Below, piece after piece: positions 44,591 through 52,910 of a stretch of DNA of 64,000 nt; positions within the stretch are counted from its first letter, which is position 1, and each line of letters opens with the position of its first letter. The DNA lies in the NCBI RefSeq assembly GCF_007828725.1, contig NZ_VIUW01000001.1, positions 186,001 through 250,000 on the forward strand, read 5' to 3'. This stretch comes from Marihabitans asiaticum. GTDB taxonomy: Bacteria; Actinomycetota; Actinomycetes; Actinomycetales; Dermatophilaceae. The notes under the pieces were generated by a model. It did not search any database and was not told where the DNA came from. It was given only the letters and a program-made list of their open reading frames with translations. The translations under genes were made by a program, and so were the position numbers.

Positions 44591-44636
44591 CTACCACGCA
44601 GTACTGGTCGTGATCACAGCCACTACTGCGTGGTAG
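44591..44636. repeat. Family C 46-base palindrome, copy 3
   Basis: CTACCACGCAGTACTGG, a TGATCACAG centre, then CCACTACTGCGTGGTAG. It lies between the aldehyde dehydrogenase and choline dehydrogenase genes, 30 bases from the former's stop, and differs from copies 1 and 2 by one or two bases. Confidence 0.88.
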
Positions 44637-44665
44637 GGGGCGAGACCGGGGGGCGAAGGGGGGAG

Positions 44666-46177
44666 TCAGCTCGCCGCGCCGGGGCGGCCGGGGAACCAGT
44701 CCGCCGGGGCGGGGCGGGTGTTGTGCCAGATGTGCTTGGTCTCGACGTACTCGTGCAGCCCGGCGACGCCGAGCTCGCGGCCGATGCCGGAGCGCTTCAT
44801 CCCGCCCCACTCGGCCTGGGGGACGTAGGGGTGGTAGTCGTTGATCCAGATCGTCCCGTGCCGCAGGCGGCGCGCGACCCGCTCGGCCCGCCCGGCGTCC
44901 TGGGTCCACACCGCGCCGGCGAGTCCGTAGACCGTGTGGTTGGCGATCGCGACGGCGGCGTCCTCGGCCTCCTCGCGGGTATCGCCGCTGAAGGTCTCGA
45001 CGGTGAGCACCGGCCCGAAGGACTCCTCCTGCACCGCGCTCATCTCGGCGGTACACCGGTCGAGGATCGTCGGCGGGTAGTAGCTGCCCTGGGCCAGGTC
45101 CCCACCGGGGATCTCGCCGCCACAGCGCAGCTCGGCGCCCTCGGAGATCGCGGTCTGGACGTAGGAGTGCACCTTGTCGCGGTGCTCGTCGCTGATGAGG
45201 GGCCCGGTGTCGACGTCGTCGGCGAAGGGAGCGCCCATCCTGATCTGGTCGGCGCGGCGGACCAGCTCGTCGACGACCTCGTCGTGGATCGACTCCTCGA
45301 CGACGAGGCGGGCCCCGGCGGAGCACACCTGACCGGAGTCGAGGAAGATCGCGGTGAGGGCGTTGTCGATCGCGGCCGGCATGTCGGCGTCGGCGAAGAT
45401 CACGTTGGGGTTCTTCCCGCCGAGCTCGAGGGCCACGCGCTTCACGGTGTCGGCGGCCGCGGCCATGATGACCTTGCCGGTGGCCAGCCCGCCGGTGAAG
45501 GAGACGAGGTCGACGTCGGGGTGCTCGGTCATGATCGAGCCGACCTCGGCGCCGGTCCCGAGCACGAGGTTGGCCACGCCCGCGGGCAGGCCGGCGCGCT
45601 CAAGGGCCCCCATGAGCCAGATCGAGGTCTGCGGGGTGATCTCGCTGGGCTTGAGGACGAAGGTGTTGCCCGCGGCGAGGGCCGGCGCGACCTTCCACGC
45701 GGTCTGCAGCAGCGGGAAGTTCCACGGTGTGATGAGCGAGCACACCCCGACCGGCTCGTGGACGACGCGGGAGGAGACCTCCGGCATGCCGGTGTCGACG
45801 ACCCGGCCGGCCTCGCCCTGGACGAGCGCGGCGAAGTGCCGGAAGACGCCGATGATGTCGGTCATGTCGATCTGGGACTCGGCGAAGCGCTTGCCCGTGT
45901 CCTGCGACTCCAGGCGGGAGACCTCGTCGATCTCGGCCTCGAGCAGGTCGGCGACCGTGCTGAGCACGGCCGCCCGCTCGGGGGTGGGGGTGCTCAGCCA
46001 CGGACCGTGGTCGAAGGCCTGACGTGCGGCGGCGATCGCGTCTCGGACGTCCTGGGCGCCCCCTTCGCTCACGGTGACGACGACCTGCCGGTCGGCAGGG
46101 CAGGTGATCTCGCGGGTCTCGCCGCTGGTGGCGGGACGCCACCGGCCGTCGATGTACAGGCTCTCCGGGCTGGTCAT
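44666..46177 (-). CDS. betB: Aldehyde dehydrogenase, probable betaine aldehyde dehydrogenase
   Basis: The 503-residue enzyme oxidises betaine aldehyde to glycine betaine with NAD(P)+. Motifs: PWNFPLLQTAWKVAPALAAG (cofactor), VSFTGGLATGKVIMAAAADT, VALELGGKNPNVIFADADMP with the general-base glutamate, and FLDSGQVCSAGARLVVEESI with the catalytic cysteine. EESFGPVLTVETFSGDTREE closes the family pattern. ATG 46177 has AAGGAG upstream and gives the normal family length; the longer frame to 46288 crosses the promoter. It is divergent from a TetR regulator. Substrate is inferred from the neighbouring choline dehydrogenase and transporter. Confidence 0.92.
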   Translation of the reverse strand: MTSPESLYIDGRWRPATSGETREITCPADRQVVVTVSEGGAQDVRDAIAAARQAFDHGPWLSTPTPERAAVLSTVADLLEAEIDEVSRLESQDTGKRFAESQIDMTDIIGVFRHFAALVQGEAGRVVDTGMPEVSSRVVHEPVGVCSLITPWNFPLLQTAWKVAPALAAGNTFVLKPSEITPQTSIWLMGALERAGLPAGVANLVLGTGAEVGSIMTEHPDVDLVSFTGGLATGKVIMAAAADTVKRVALELGGKNPNVIFADADMPAAIDNALTAIFLDSGQVCSAGARLVVEESIHDEVVDELVRRADQIRMGAPFADDVDTGPLISDEHRDKVHSYVQTAISEGAELRCGGEIPGGDLAQGSYYPPTILDRCTAEMSAVQEESFGPVLTVETFSGDTREEAEDAAVAIANHTVYGLAGAVWTQDAGRAERVARRLRHGTIWINDYHPYVPQAEWGGMKRSGIGRELGVAGLHEYVETKHIWHNTRPAPADWFPGRPGAAS

Positions 46178-46231
46178 CAGGCTCCTTGGATCGAGATATA
46201 TATAACGTTCATTATCTAAGCGTCGCCCTGC

Positions 46232-46253
46232 AACCATAACGCACGTTATGGTT
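46232..46253. promoter_or_regulatory. TetR operator overlapping the regulator start
   Basis: AACCATAACG-CA-CGTTATGGTT is a perfect 10-base inverted repeat. A weaker related site, ATAACGTTCATTAT, lies at 46202-46215 in the divergent promoter. The right arm contains the ATG at 46248, so repressor binding would block transcription or translation of the regulator itself. Confidence 0.8.
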
Positions 46254-46259
46254 GATGTC

Positions 46260-46904
46260 ATGCCTCCGCGAACTCGCAGCGATGGCACCCCGCAGCCGGC
46301 GGTGCGCGATCGCCTGCTCGACGCCGTTGATCAGCACCTCTTCGTCACCGGCGCCATCGGCACCCCGGTCGACGCGATTCTCCGGGCCGCCGGCGCCTCC
46401 CCGCCGAGCCTGTACAAGCACTTCGGCAGCAAGACCGGGCTGATCACCGCTGCCCTCCAGCGCCGGCTGGAGATCTGGTCGACGGTCTGGCAGGACGAGA
46501 TCGACGCGACGAGCCACCCGGTGCGCCGCGTGCTCTCGGTCTACCCGGCGATGCGCAGGTACCAGCAGGAGCACCTGCAGGAGAAGTGGTGCGCCTTCAG
46601 CGGGACCCGGGCCGCAGTGCCCCAGCGCACCCCCGAGCTGCAGCAGGTGCTCGACGCCGAGACCGAGCTGCTGCGCTCGCGGCATGCCGAGCTCGTGGCT
46701 GGTCTCGGGCTCGGACCCAAGGCGTCGGCCACCCTGACCTCCCAGCTCGTCGTGGTCTACAACGGCCTGCTCGCCCAGATGCTGCGTGAGCCGTACGAGG
46801 AGGCGATCGACGACGCCGAGGCCACCGCGCTCGCGCTCGTCGAGTCTGCGCTCGCCCGCCGGCCTCGTGGAGGGGTCACCGCGCGGGCCAGGGAGTCTCG
46901 CTGA
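46260..46904 (+). CDS. TetR-family repressor of the choline-betaine genes
   Basis: The protein of about 214 residues starts with a TetR HTH: RDRLLDAVDQHLFVTGAIGT, then PVDAILRAAGASPPSLYKHF, then GSKTGLITAALQRRLEIW. The C-terminal domain is all-helical and variable. It is divergent from betB with a perfect dyad between them, so it plays the BetI role here, though it is not a close BetI match by eye. ATG 46260 is preferred because ATG 46248 lies inside the operator; the longer start would add MVDV. No ribosome site is obvious for either, and the mRNA may be leaderless. Confidence 0.85.
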   Translation: MPPRTRSDGTPQPAVRDRLLDAVDQHLFVTGAIGTPVDAILRAAGASPPSLYKHFGSKTGLITAALQRRLEIWSTVWQDEIDATSHPVRRVLSVYPAMRRYQQEHLQEKWCAFSGTRAAVPQRTPELQQVLDAETELLRSRHAELVAGLGLGPKASATLTSQLVVVYNGLLAQMLREPYEEAIDDAEATALALVESALARRPRGGVTARARESR

Positions 46905-46971
46905 GCCGAGCCTGGTCGCGCGATCGCGGGCGGGACGACACGTGTCCCAGCCGCTGCCGCACCGGGGCCCG

Positions 46972-47787
46972 TCAGACGGGGCGGCCTGAGGACTGACGAC
47001 CGACTTGTGTCGTCCGGCCAGCGACACTGACGTCCACCGTCTCCCCGATGACGATGATCGCCGGCGGACGGACCCGCTCCTCGGCGACGAGCGCGCCGAG
47101 CCCCTCCAAGCTGCCCTGGACGACGCGCTGTGTGGGCAACGAGCCGTCCTCGATCACGGCGACCGGTGTCCTCGGGTCGCGCCCGTGAGCGCACAGGGCG
47201 GCGGCGATGGCGCCGGCGTTCTCGACCGCCATGAGCAGCACGAGCGTGCCGCGGAGCGCGGCGACAGCCTCCCACCGCACGAGACCGCCCGAGTGCCCCG
47301 GCGGCACGTGGCCCGAGATCACCGTGACGTCCTGGACCAACCCGCGATGAGTCACCGAGATCCCGGCCAGCGCGGGCACCGCGAGCGCGGACGACAACCC
47401 GGGGACGACCCGCACCGGCACCCCCGCCGCGACGAGCGCCTCCATCTCCTCCAGCCCCCGGCCGAAGACGAAGTTGTCACCCCCCTTGAGTCGCACGACC
47501 CGTCGGCCGGCCCGCGCGTGCTCGACGAGGAGGGCGTTGATCTGCTCCTGCGAGGTGGAGCGGCCCCGGGGGATCTTCGCGACGTCGATGACCTCGACCC
47601 GCGGCGAGAGCGAGGCGAGGAGGTCGGTCGGCGCGAGCCGGTCGGTCACGACGACGTCGGCGGCGAGCAGGGAGCGCAGCCCGGCGACGGTGATGAGCTC
47701 CGGGTCGCCCGGGCCGCCGCCGACGAGGGTCACCCCTTCGAAGGGGTCCGGGTCGAGGGTGAGGCTGGGGCTCGGCATGGCGGTCAT
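46972..47787 (-). CDS. cobA: Uroporphyrinogen-III C-methyltransferase
   Basis: The 271-residue SAM enzyme makes precorrin-2 from uroporphyrinogen III, the entry to corrins and siroheme. It has the SUMT pattern: GVTLVGGGPGDPELITVAGL, VVVTDRLAPTDLLASLSPRV, RLKGGDNFVFGRGLEEMEAL and GVPVRVVPGLSSALAVPALA, with VTHRGLVQDVTVISGH. No CysG dehydrogenase domain is fused. The C-terminal VAGRTTQVGRQSSGRPV extends past the usual end and includes an 18-base sequence also found at 20664. The start overlaps the stop of the upstream phosphatase gene. Confidence 0.93.
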   Translation of the reverse strand: MTAMPSPSLTLDPDPFEGVTLVGGGPGDPELITVAGLRSLLAADVVVTDRLAPTDLLASLSPRVEVIDVAKIPRGRSTSQEQINALLVEHARAGRRVVRLKGGDNFVFGRGLEEMEALVAAGVPVRVVPGLSSALAVPALAGISVTHRGLVQDVTVISGHVPPGHSGGLVRWEAVAALRGTLVLLMAVENAGAIAAALCAHGRDPRTPVAVIEDGSLPTQRVVQGSLEGLGALVAEERVRPPAIIVIGETVDVSVAGRTTQVGRQSSGRPV

Positions 47788-48368
47788 CGTCCCAGCCAGG
47801 TCAGGCCGTCATCTACCCGGGCCACGGCGCCCGAGGCCACCTCGACCCAGCCGGCACCCTCCGGGCCCAGGTGGGTGACCCCGCGCAGCTCGGCCAGGCC
47901 GGCGCGGATCGCGTCGCCGTGCGAGACGAGGACGTTCGCCACCCCCGCCGGCTGATCGGAGAGGACCTCCCCCATCCGGGTCGCCACCTCGGCGAAGGAC
48001 TCGCCTCCGCCGACCGCGACGTCCGGATCCGACCAGTCGAGGTCGGCCGTCGCTGCCCACGCCTCCTCGTAGTCCACCCCTTCGAGCCGTCCGAGCGACT
48101 GCTCCCGAAGCCGCTCGTCCACGACCGGCGCCACGCCGAGCCCGTCAGCGAGGACCGCCGCCGTCTGCCGTGCCCGAGCGAGGTCGCTCGTGACGATCCG
48201 GGTCTGCCCCGCCCAACCGGCCAGGTCGTCGGCGAGCAGCTCGGCCGCGCGGCGGGCCTGCTCGACCCCAGTCGGCGTGAGTGGCGGGTGGGGGGTCTGG
48301 CCCTGGCTGCGTCGGGCGAGGTTCCAGGTCGACTCCCCGTGCCGCACGAGGTAAAGGCGTCGGGGCAT
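47784..48368 (-). CDS. Histidine phosphatase, possible alpha-ribazole phosphatase
   Basis: The 194-residue phosphoglycerate-mutase-like protein has LYLVRHGESTWNLARRSQGQ with the catalytic RHG, the second arginine in TSDLARARQTAAVLADGL, the acid in LREQSLGRLEGVDYEEAWAA and the second histidine in VLVSHGDAIRAGLAEL. Co-location with cobA (4-base overlap), next to the cobN riboswitch, suggests the CobC-type job of removing phosphate from alpha-ribazole-phosphate or adenosylcobalamin-phosphate. General histidine phosphatases look alike, so the role is inferred. ATG 48368 starts the family pattern. Confidence 0.85.
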   Translation of the reverse strand: MPRRLYLVRHGESTWNLARRSQGQTPHPPLTPTGVEQARRAAELLADDLAGWAGQTRIVTSDLARARQTAAVLADGLGVAPVVDERLREQSLGRLEGVDYEEAWAATADLDWSDPDVAVGGGESFAEVATRMGEVLSDQPAGVANVLVSHGDAIRAGLAELRGVTHLGPEGAGWVEVASGAVARVDDGLTWLGR

Positions 48369-48393
48369 GGCTGCGATTGTCCCGTAGGCTGCC

Positions 48394-48534
48394 GAGCGCG
48401 AGCGTGGCAGGAACCCGGTGCGAGTCCGGGGCGGTTCCGCCACTGTCATCCCAGCGCGGTCGACCCGTCGGGAGAGCCAGACACTGCGCGCCCGCGCTCC
48501 CGACCGGCTACCGGGGCGAGAACCCCGGAGGAGG
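48394..48534 (+). promoter_or_regulatory. Cobalamin riboswitch 1, upstream of cobN
   Basis: The outer helix GAGCGCGAGCG (48394-48404) pairs with CGCCCGCGCTC (48489-48499). Inside are the class marks GGAACCCGGTGCGAGTCCGG, GCGGTTCCGCCACTGT and GGGAGAGCCAGACAC. Downstream CCGGGG (48511-48516) pairs with CCCCGG (48523-48528), whose last two bases are part of the GGAGGAGG ribosome site of cobN. The hairpin could hide that site, so control is probably at translation; this last point is inferred. Confidence 0.92.
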
Positions 48535-48541
48535 ACCCCCG

Positions 48542-51500
48542 ATGACTCGGATCGCGCTGCTCTCGACCTCGGACACCGACCTGCTCTCGGCCCGCTCCAG
48601 CGGGGCCGAGTACGTCTGGGCCAACCCGGCCCGCCCGGCCCACCAGTCGATGGCCGACACCATCGAAGGGTGCGACCTCGTCGTCGGCCGGGTGCTCGGC
48701 GGGCCGAGCGACCTCTGCGACGGGTTCCGCCGGATCGCGGCGACCGGGATGCCGGTCGTCGTCCTCGGCGGGGAGCAGGAGCCGAGCGCCGAGCTGATGG
48801 AGCTCTCCTCGGTCCCGATCGGGGTCGCCACGCAGGCGCACCGCTACCTGGCCGAAGGGGGACCGGTCAACCTCGCCCAGCTGCACGCCTTCCTCTCCGA
48901 CACGGTCCTGCTGACCGGCGAGGGCTTCGAGGCCCCGGTGAGCATCCCGGCGTGGGGCTACCTCGAGCGGCCCGACGCGGCGACGGACGACCCGGCCCGG
49001 CAGGACCTGCCGCGGGTCGGCATCCTCTACTACCGCGCCCACCAGGCCAGCGGAAACACCGCCTTCGCCCACGCCCTGGCCGACGCGGTCGACGCGACCG
49101 GGCAGGCCGTCGCCGTCCCGATCTACGCCGGCTCGCTGCGCTCTGCCCCCGACGACCTCTACGAGGCGCTCGGCCAGCTCGACGCCCTCGTCGTCACCGT
49201 CCTCGCGGCCGGTGGGTCGGTGCCTGCCGGTGCCTCCGCCGGGGGTGACGACGAGGCCTGGGACGTCGAGCGGATGGCGGCGCTGGACATCCCGGTCATC
49301 CAGGGGCTGTGCCTCACGAGCAGCCGCGCCGAGTGGGAGGCCTCGGACGACGGGGTGAGCCCGCTCGACTCGGCGAACCAGATCGCCATCCCCGAGTTCG
49401 ACGGGCGGATCATCACCGCGCCCTTCTCGTTCAAGGAGATCGACGACCAGGGTCTGCCGCAGTACGTCGCCGACCCCGAGCGCGCCGCCCGCGTCGCCGG
49501 CATCGCCGTGCGGCACGCCCGGCTCCGTCGGATCCCGAACGCCGAGAAGCGTCTCGCGCTCGTCCTCTCCGCCTATCCGACGAAGCACGCCCGGATCGGC
49601 AACGCCGTCGGTCTCGACACCCCGGTCTCGGCGATCCACCTGCTGCGCCGGCTGCGTGACGAGGGGTACGACCTCGGCGGCGACAACGAGGTGACCGCCC
49701 TCCTCGACGGCGAGGACGACACCGCCGCCGGCGACGCGCTGATCCACGAGCTCATCCGGGCCGGCGGCCAGGACGAGGAGTGGCTCACCAGCGCCCAGCT
49801 CACCGAGGCCCACGTGAGGATCACCCCGGAGGAGTACCGCCGCTGGACCGCCGACCTGCCGGCCGACCTCCGCGAGGCGATGACCGAGGCGTGGGGAGAG
49901 GCGCCCGGATCCCTCTTCGTCAACGACGCCGGCGAGCTGGTCCTCGCGACCATGCGGGCGGGCAACGTCGTCATCCTCATCCAGCCACCCCGCGGCTTCG
50001 GGGAGAACCCGGTCGCGATCTACCACGACCCCGACCTCGCCCCGAGCCACCACTACATCGCCGCCTACCGCTGGCTCGCGCACGGCTTCGGCGCGGATGC
50101 GGTGGTCCACCTCGGCAAGCACGGCTCGATGGAGTGGCTGCCGGGCAAAAACGCCGCGCTCTCCGCCTCCTGCGGCCCGGACGCGTGCATCGGTGACCTG
50201 CCGCTCATCTACCCCTTCCTCGTCAACGACCCCGGTGAGGGTGCGCAGGCCAAGCGGCGAGCGCACGCGACGATCGTCGACCACCTTGTCCCGCCGATGG
50301 CCCGCGCCGAGGCCTACGGCGACATCGCCCGCCTCGAGCAGCTCCTCGACGAGCACGCGAACATCGCCGCGATGGACCCGGCGAAGCTGCCCGCGATCCG
50401 CGGTGAGATCTGGCAGCTGATGCGCTCAGCGGAGATGCACCGCGACCTTGGCCTGGAGGAGCGGCCCGAGGACGAGGACTTCGACGACTTCCTCCTGCAC
50501 GTCGACGGCTGGCTGTGCGAGATCAAGGACGCCCAGATCCGCGACGGCCTGCACATCCTCGGCACCGCCCCGACCGGCGAGGCACGGGTCAACCTCGTGC
50601 TGTCGGTCCTGCGCGCGGCGCAGGTCTGGGGTGGGGTCGGCCATGCCGTCCCCGGGCTGCGCAGCGCGCTCGGGCTGACCGAGGACGCCCCGCTGCACCG
50701 GGTGGACGAGGTCGAAGGGGTGGCCCGTCGCCTCGTCGAGACGATGGAGGAAGCCGGCTGGGACCCGGCCGCCGTGGGCGGCCTCGAGGTCGGTCGCGAG
50801 GTCGCCGAGGTGCTCACCTTCGCCGCGACCCAGGTCGTGCCCCGCCTCGCCGGGACGACCGACGAGCTGAGCGCCGTGCTGCACGCCCTCGACGGCGGGT
50901 TCGTCCCCGCGGGGCCGTCAGGCTCCCCCCTTCGCGGCCTGGTCAACGTCCTGCCCACCGGACGCAACTTCTACACGGTCGACCCGCGCGCCGTCCCGTC
51001 CCGGCTGGCGTGGGAGACCGGGCAGCGGATGGCCGACTCGCTCGTCGCGAAGTACCTCGACGAGACCGGCGAGTACCCGACCTCGGTCGGGCTGTCGGTG
51101 TGGGGCACGAGCGCGATGCGCACCTCCGGCGACGACATCGCCGAGGTGCTCTGCCTGCTCGGCGTGCGCCCGGAGTGGGATGCCGAGTCGCGGCGGGTCA
51201 CCCGTCTGGCGGTCGTCCCGCTCGAGGAGCTCGGCCGGCCCAGGGTCGACGTCACCGTGCGGATCTCCGGCTTCTTCCGCGACGCCTTCCCCCACGTCGT
51301 CGCGATGCTCGACGATGCCGTGGCGATGGTCGCCGAGCTCGACGAGCCAGCGGAGCAGAACTACGTCCGGGCCAGCTATGTCGCCGACCTCGCCGGTCAC
51401 GGTGACGAGCGGCGGGCCCGGACCCGGATCTTCGGCTCGAAGCCTGGCTCGTACGGCGCGGGCATCCTCCAGGTCATCGAGTCGGGTTCGTGGCGCAGCG

Positions 51501-52150
51501 ACGACGATCTCGCCCAGGTGTACACCGCCTGGGGTGGCTTCGCCTACGGGCGCGATCTCGACGGGGCGCCCGCGGCCGAGGACATGCGCACGAACTACCG
51601 CCGGATCAAGGTCGCGGCGAAGAACATCGACTCGGCCGAGCACGACATCGCCGACTCCGACGACTACTACCAGTACCACGGCGGGATGGTCGCAACCGTG
51701 CGCGCCCTCACCGGGGCCGAGCCGAAGGCGTACGTCGGTGACTCGACCTCGCCGGACGCGATCCGCACCCGCACCCTCGGCGAGGAGACCGCTCGCGTCT
51801 TCCGCGCTCGGGTGGTCAACCCCCGATGGATCGCGGCCATGCAGCGCCACGGCTACAAGGGAGCCTTCGAGCTTGCCGCGACCGTCGACTACCTCTTCGG
51901 CTTCGACGCGACCGCCGGGGTGGTCCAGGACTGGATGTACGACCGGCTCGCCCGCGAGTACGTCCTCGACGAGACCAACCAGGACTTCCTGCGCCAGTCG
52001 AACCCGTGGGCGCTGCGCGGCATGGTCGAGCGACTCCACGAGGCCGTCGACCGCGGCCTGTGGGCCGAGCCCGACCCCGACCTGCTCTCGGAGATGCAGC
52101 AGGTCTACCTCGAGGTCGAGGGCGAGATCGAGGACGGGGTCGAGGTGTGA
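48542..52150 (+). CDS. cobN: Cobaltochelatase subunit CobN
   Basis: The 1202-residue subunit inserts cobalt into hydrogenobyrinate a,c-diamide with CobS- and CobT-type ATPase subunits, or ChlID, that are not in the window. It begins MTRIALLSTSDTDLLSARSS. Typical blocks are VGILYYRAHQASGNTAFAHA, SYPTKHARIGNAVGLDTPVS-like LVLSAYPTKHARIGNAVGLD, VVHLGKHGSMEWLPGKNAAL and FVPAGPSGSPLRGLVNVLPT. Also present are GRNFYTVDPRAVPSRLAWET and DYYQYHGGMVATVRALTGAE. Length is normal. ATG 48542 has a GGAGGAGG site. It heads a five-gene aerobic-pathway operon under riboswitch 1. Confidence 0.95.
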   Translation: MTRIALLSTSDTDLLSARSSGAEYVWANPARPAHQSMADTIEGCDLVVGRVLGGPSDLCDGFRRIAATGMPVVVLGGEQEPSAELMELSSVPIGVATQAHRYLAEGGPVNLAQLHAFLSDTVLLTGEGFEAPVSIPAWGYLERPDAATDDPARQDLPRVGILYYRAHQASGNTAFAHALADAVDATGQAVAVPIYAGSLRSAPDDLYEALGQLDALVVTVLAAGGSVPAGASAGGDDEAWDVERMAALDIPVIQGLCLTSSRAEWEASDDGVSPLDSANQIAIPEFDGRIITAPFSFKEIDDQGLPQYVADPERAARVAGIAVRHARLRRIPNAEKRLALVLSAYPTKHARIGNAVGLDTPVSAIHLLRRLRDEGYDLGGDNEVTALLDGEDDTAAGDALIHELIRAGGQDEEWLTSAQLTEAHVRITPEEYRRWTADLPADLREAMTEAWGEAPGSLFVNDAGELVLATMRAGNVVILIQPPRGFGENPVAIYHDPDLAPSHHYIAAYRWLAHGFGADAVVHLGKHGSMEWLPGKNAALSASCGPDACIGDLPLIYPFLVNDPGEGAQAKRRAHATIVDHLVPPMARAEAYGDIARLEQLLDEHANIAAMDPAKLPAIRGEIWQLMRSAEMHRDLGLEERPEDEDFDDFLLHVDGWLCEIKDAQIRDGLHILGTAPTGEARVNLVLSVLRAAQVWGGVGHAVPGLRSALGLTEDAPLHRVDEVEGVARRLVETMEEAGWDPAAVGGLEVGREVAEVLTFAATQVVPRLAGTTDELSAVLHALDGGFVPAGPSGSPLRGLVNVLPTGRNFYTVDPRAVPSRLAWETGQRMADSLVAKYLDETGEYPTSVGLSVWGTSAMRTSGDDIAEVLCLLGVRPEWDAESRRVTRLAVVPLEELGRPRVDVTVRISGFFRDAFPHVVAMLDDAVAMVAELDEPAEQNYVRASYVADLAGHGDERRARTRIFGSKPGSYGAGILQVIESGSWRSDDDLAQVYTAWGGFAYGRDLDGAPAAEDMRTNYRRIKVAAKNIDSAEHDIADSDDYYQYHGGMVATVRALTGAEPKAYVGDSTSPDAIRTRTLGEETARVFRARVVNPRWIAAMQRHGYKGAFELAATVDYLFGFDATAGVVQDWMYDRLAREYVLDETNQDFLRQSNPWALRGMVERLHEAVDRGLWAEPDPDLLSEMQQVYLEVEGEIEDGVEV

Positions 52151-52154
52151 TCCG

Positions 52155-52910
52155 GTGCACCCAGTTGAGCCGCTGACGGTCCGGGTCGTCGGCTTCGGGA
52201 TGGGCCCGGACCAGCTCACCCCAGAGGCCGTCGCCGCCCTGCGTCGCAGCGACTACGTCGTCGCCGCGCAGAAGTCGGCGGACGACCCACTGCTCGCCGT
52301 CCGCCACGAGATCGCCCACGCGCACGGCCTGGAGATCGTCCCGGTCGCCGACCCCGAGCGGGACCGCAGCGAGCACCCCACGCACGCCGCGTACGAGCGT
52401 GCCGTGCAGGACTGGCACGCCGCCAGGGTGCGTGCCTACGCCGACGTCCTGCGCGAGCGGGGTGGCTCGCCCGCCTTCCTCGTGTGGGGCGACCCGGCTC
52501 TCTACGACTCGACGATCCGGATCGTGCGGCAGGTGGCCGAGTCCGTCCCCCTTCGCCTCGAGGTCGTTCCGGGCATCAGCGCGCCCCAGCTGCTCGCCGC
52601 CCGGCACGCGATCGTCCTGCACGAGATAGGGCAGCCGCTGCACGTCACGACTGCCCGGGCGATGCACGCCGACATCGCGGCCGGTCAGCGCAACCTCTGC
52701 GTCATGCTCAGTGCGAGGCTCGATCTCACCGGGCTGGAGGACTGGTCGATCTGGTGGGGGGCCAATCTCGGTACCGCCCACGAGCAGCTCGTCCACGGGC
52801 CCGTCGGCGAGGTGACCGACGCGATCGCGAAGGCCCGCGAGCGGGCGCGCCAGAGCGCCGGATGGGTGATGGACACCTGCCTGCTCCGGGCCCCGGGGGG
52901 GACCTCATGA
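52155..52910 (+). CDS. cobF: Precorrin-6A synthase (deacetylating)
   Basis: The 251-residue methyltransferase adds the C1 methyl group and releases acetate, a step specific to the aerobic route. It begins LTVRVVGFGMGPDQLTPEAV, a tetrapyrrole-methylase start, and has RSDYVVAAQKSADDPLLAVR, FLVWGDPALYDSTIRIVRQV and LEVVPGISAPQLLAARHAIV. Tail MDTCLLRAPGGTS. GTG 52155 lies 5 bases after the cobN stop; the long upstream frame is a cobN shadow. Its stop overlaps the cobQ ATG. Confidence 0.9.
   Translation: MHPVEPLTVRVVGFGMGPDQLTPEAVAALRRSDYVVAAQKSADDPLLAVRHEIAHAHGLEIVPVADPERDRSEHPTHAAYERAVQDWHAARVRAYADVLRERGGSPAFLVWGDPALYDSTIRIVRQVAESVPLRLEVVPGISAPQLLAARHAIVLHEIGQPLHVTTARAMHADIAAGQRNLCVMLSARLDLTGLEDWSIWWGANLGTAHEQLVHGPVGEVTDAIAKARERARQSAGWVMDTCLLRAPGGTS

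Noticed and set aside
43043-46219. A 1058-residue open frame on the plus strand
   Set aside because: It lies antisense to the choline dehydrogenase and aldehyde dehydrogenase genes, has no domain motifs, and its Asp/Gly/Arg-rich composition is typical of GC-rich shadow frames.
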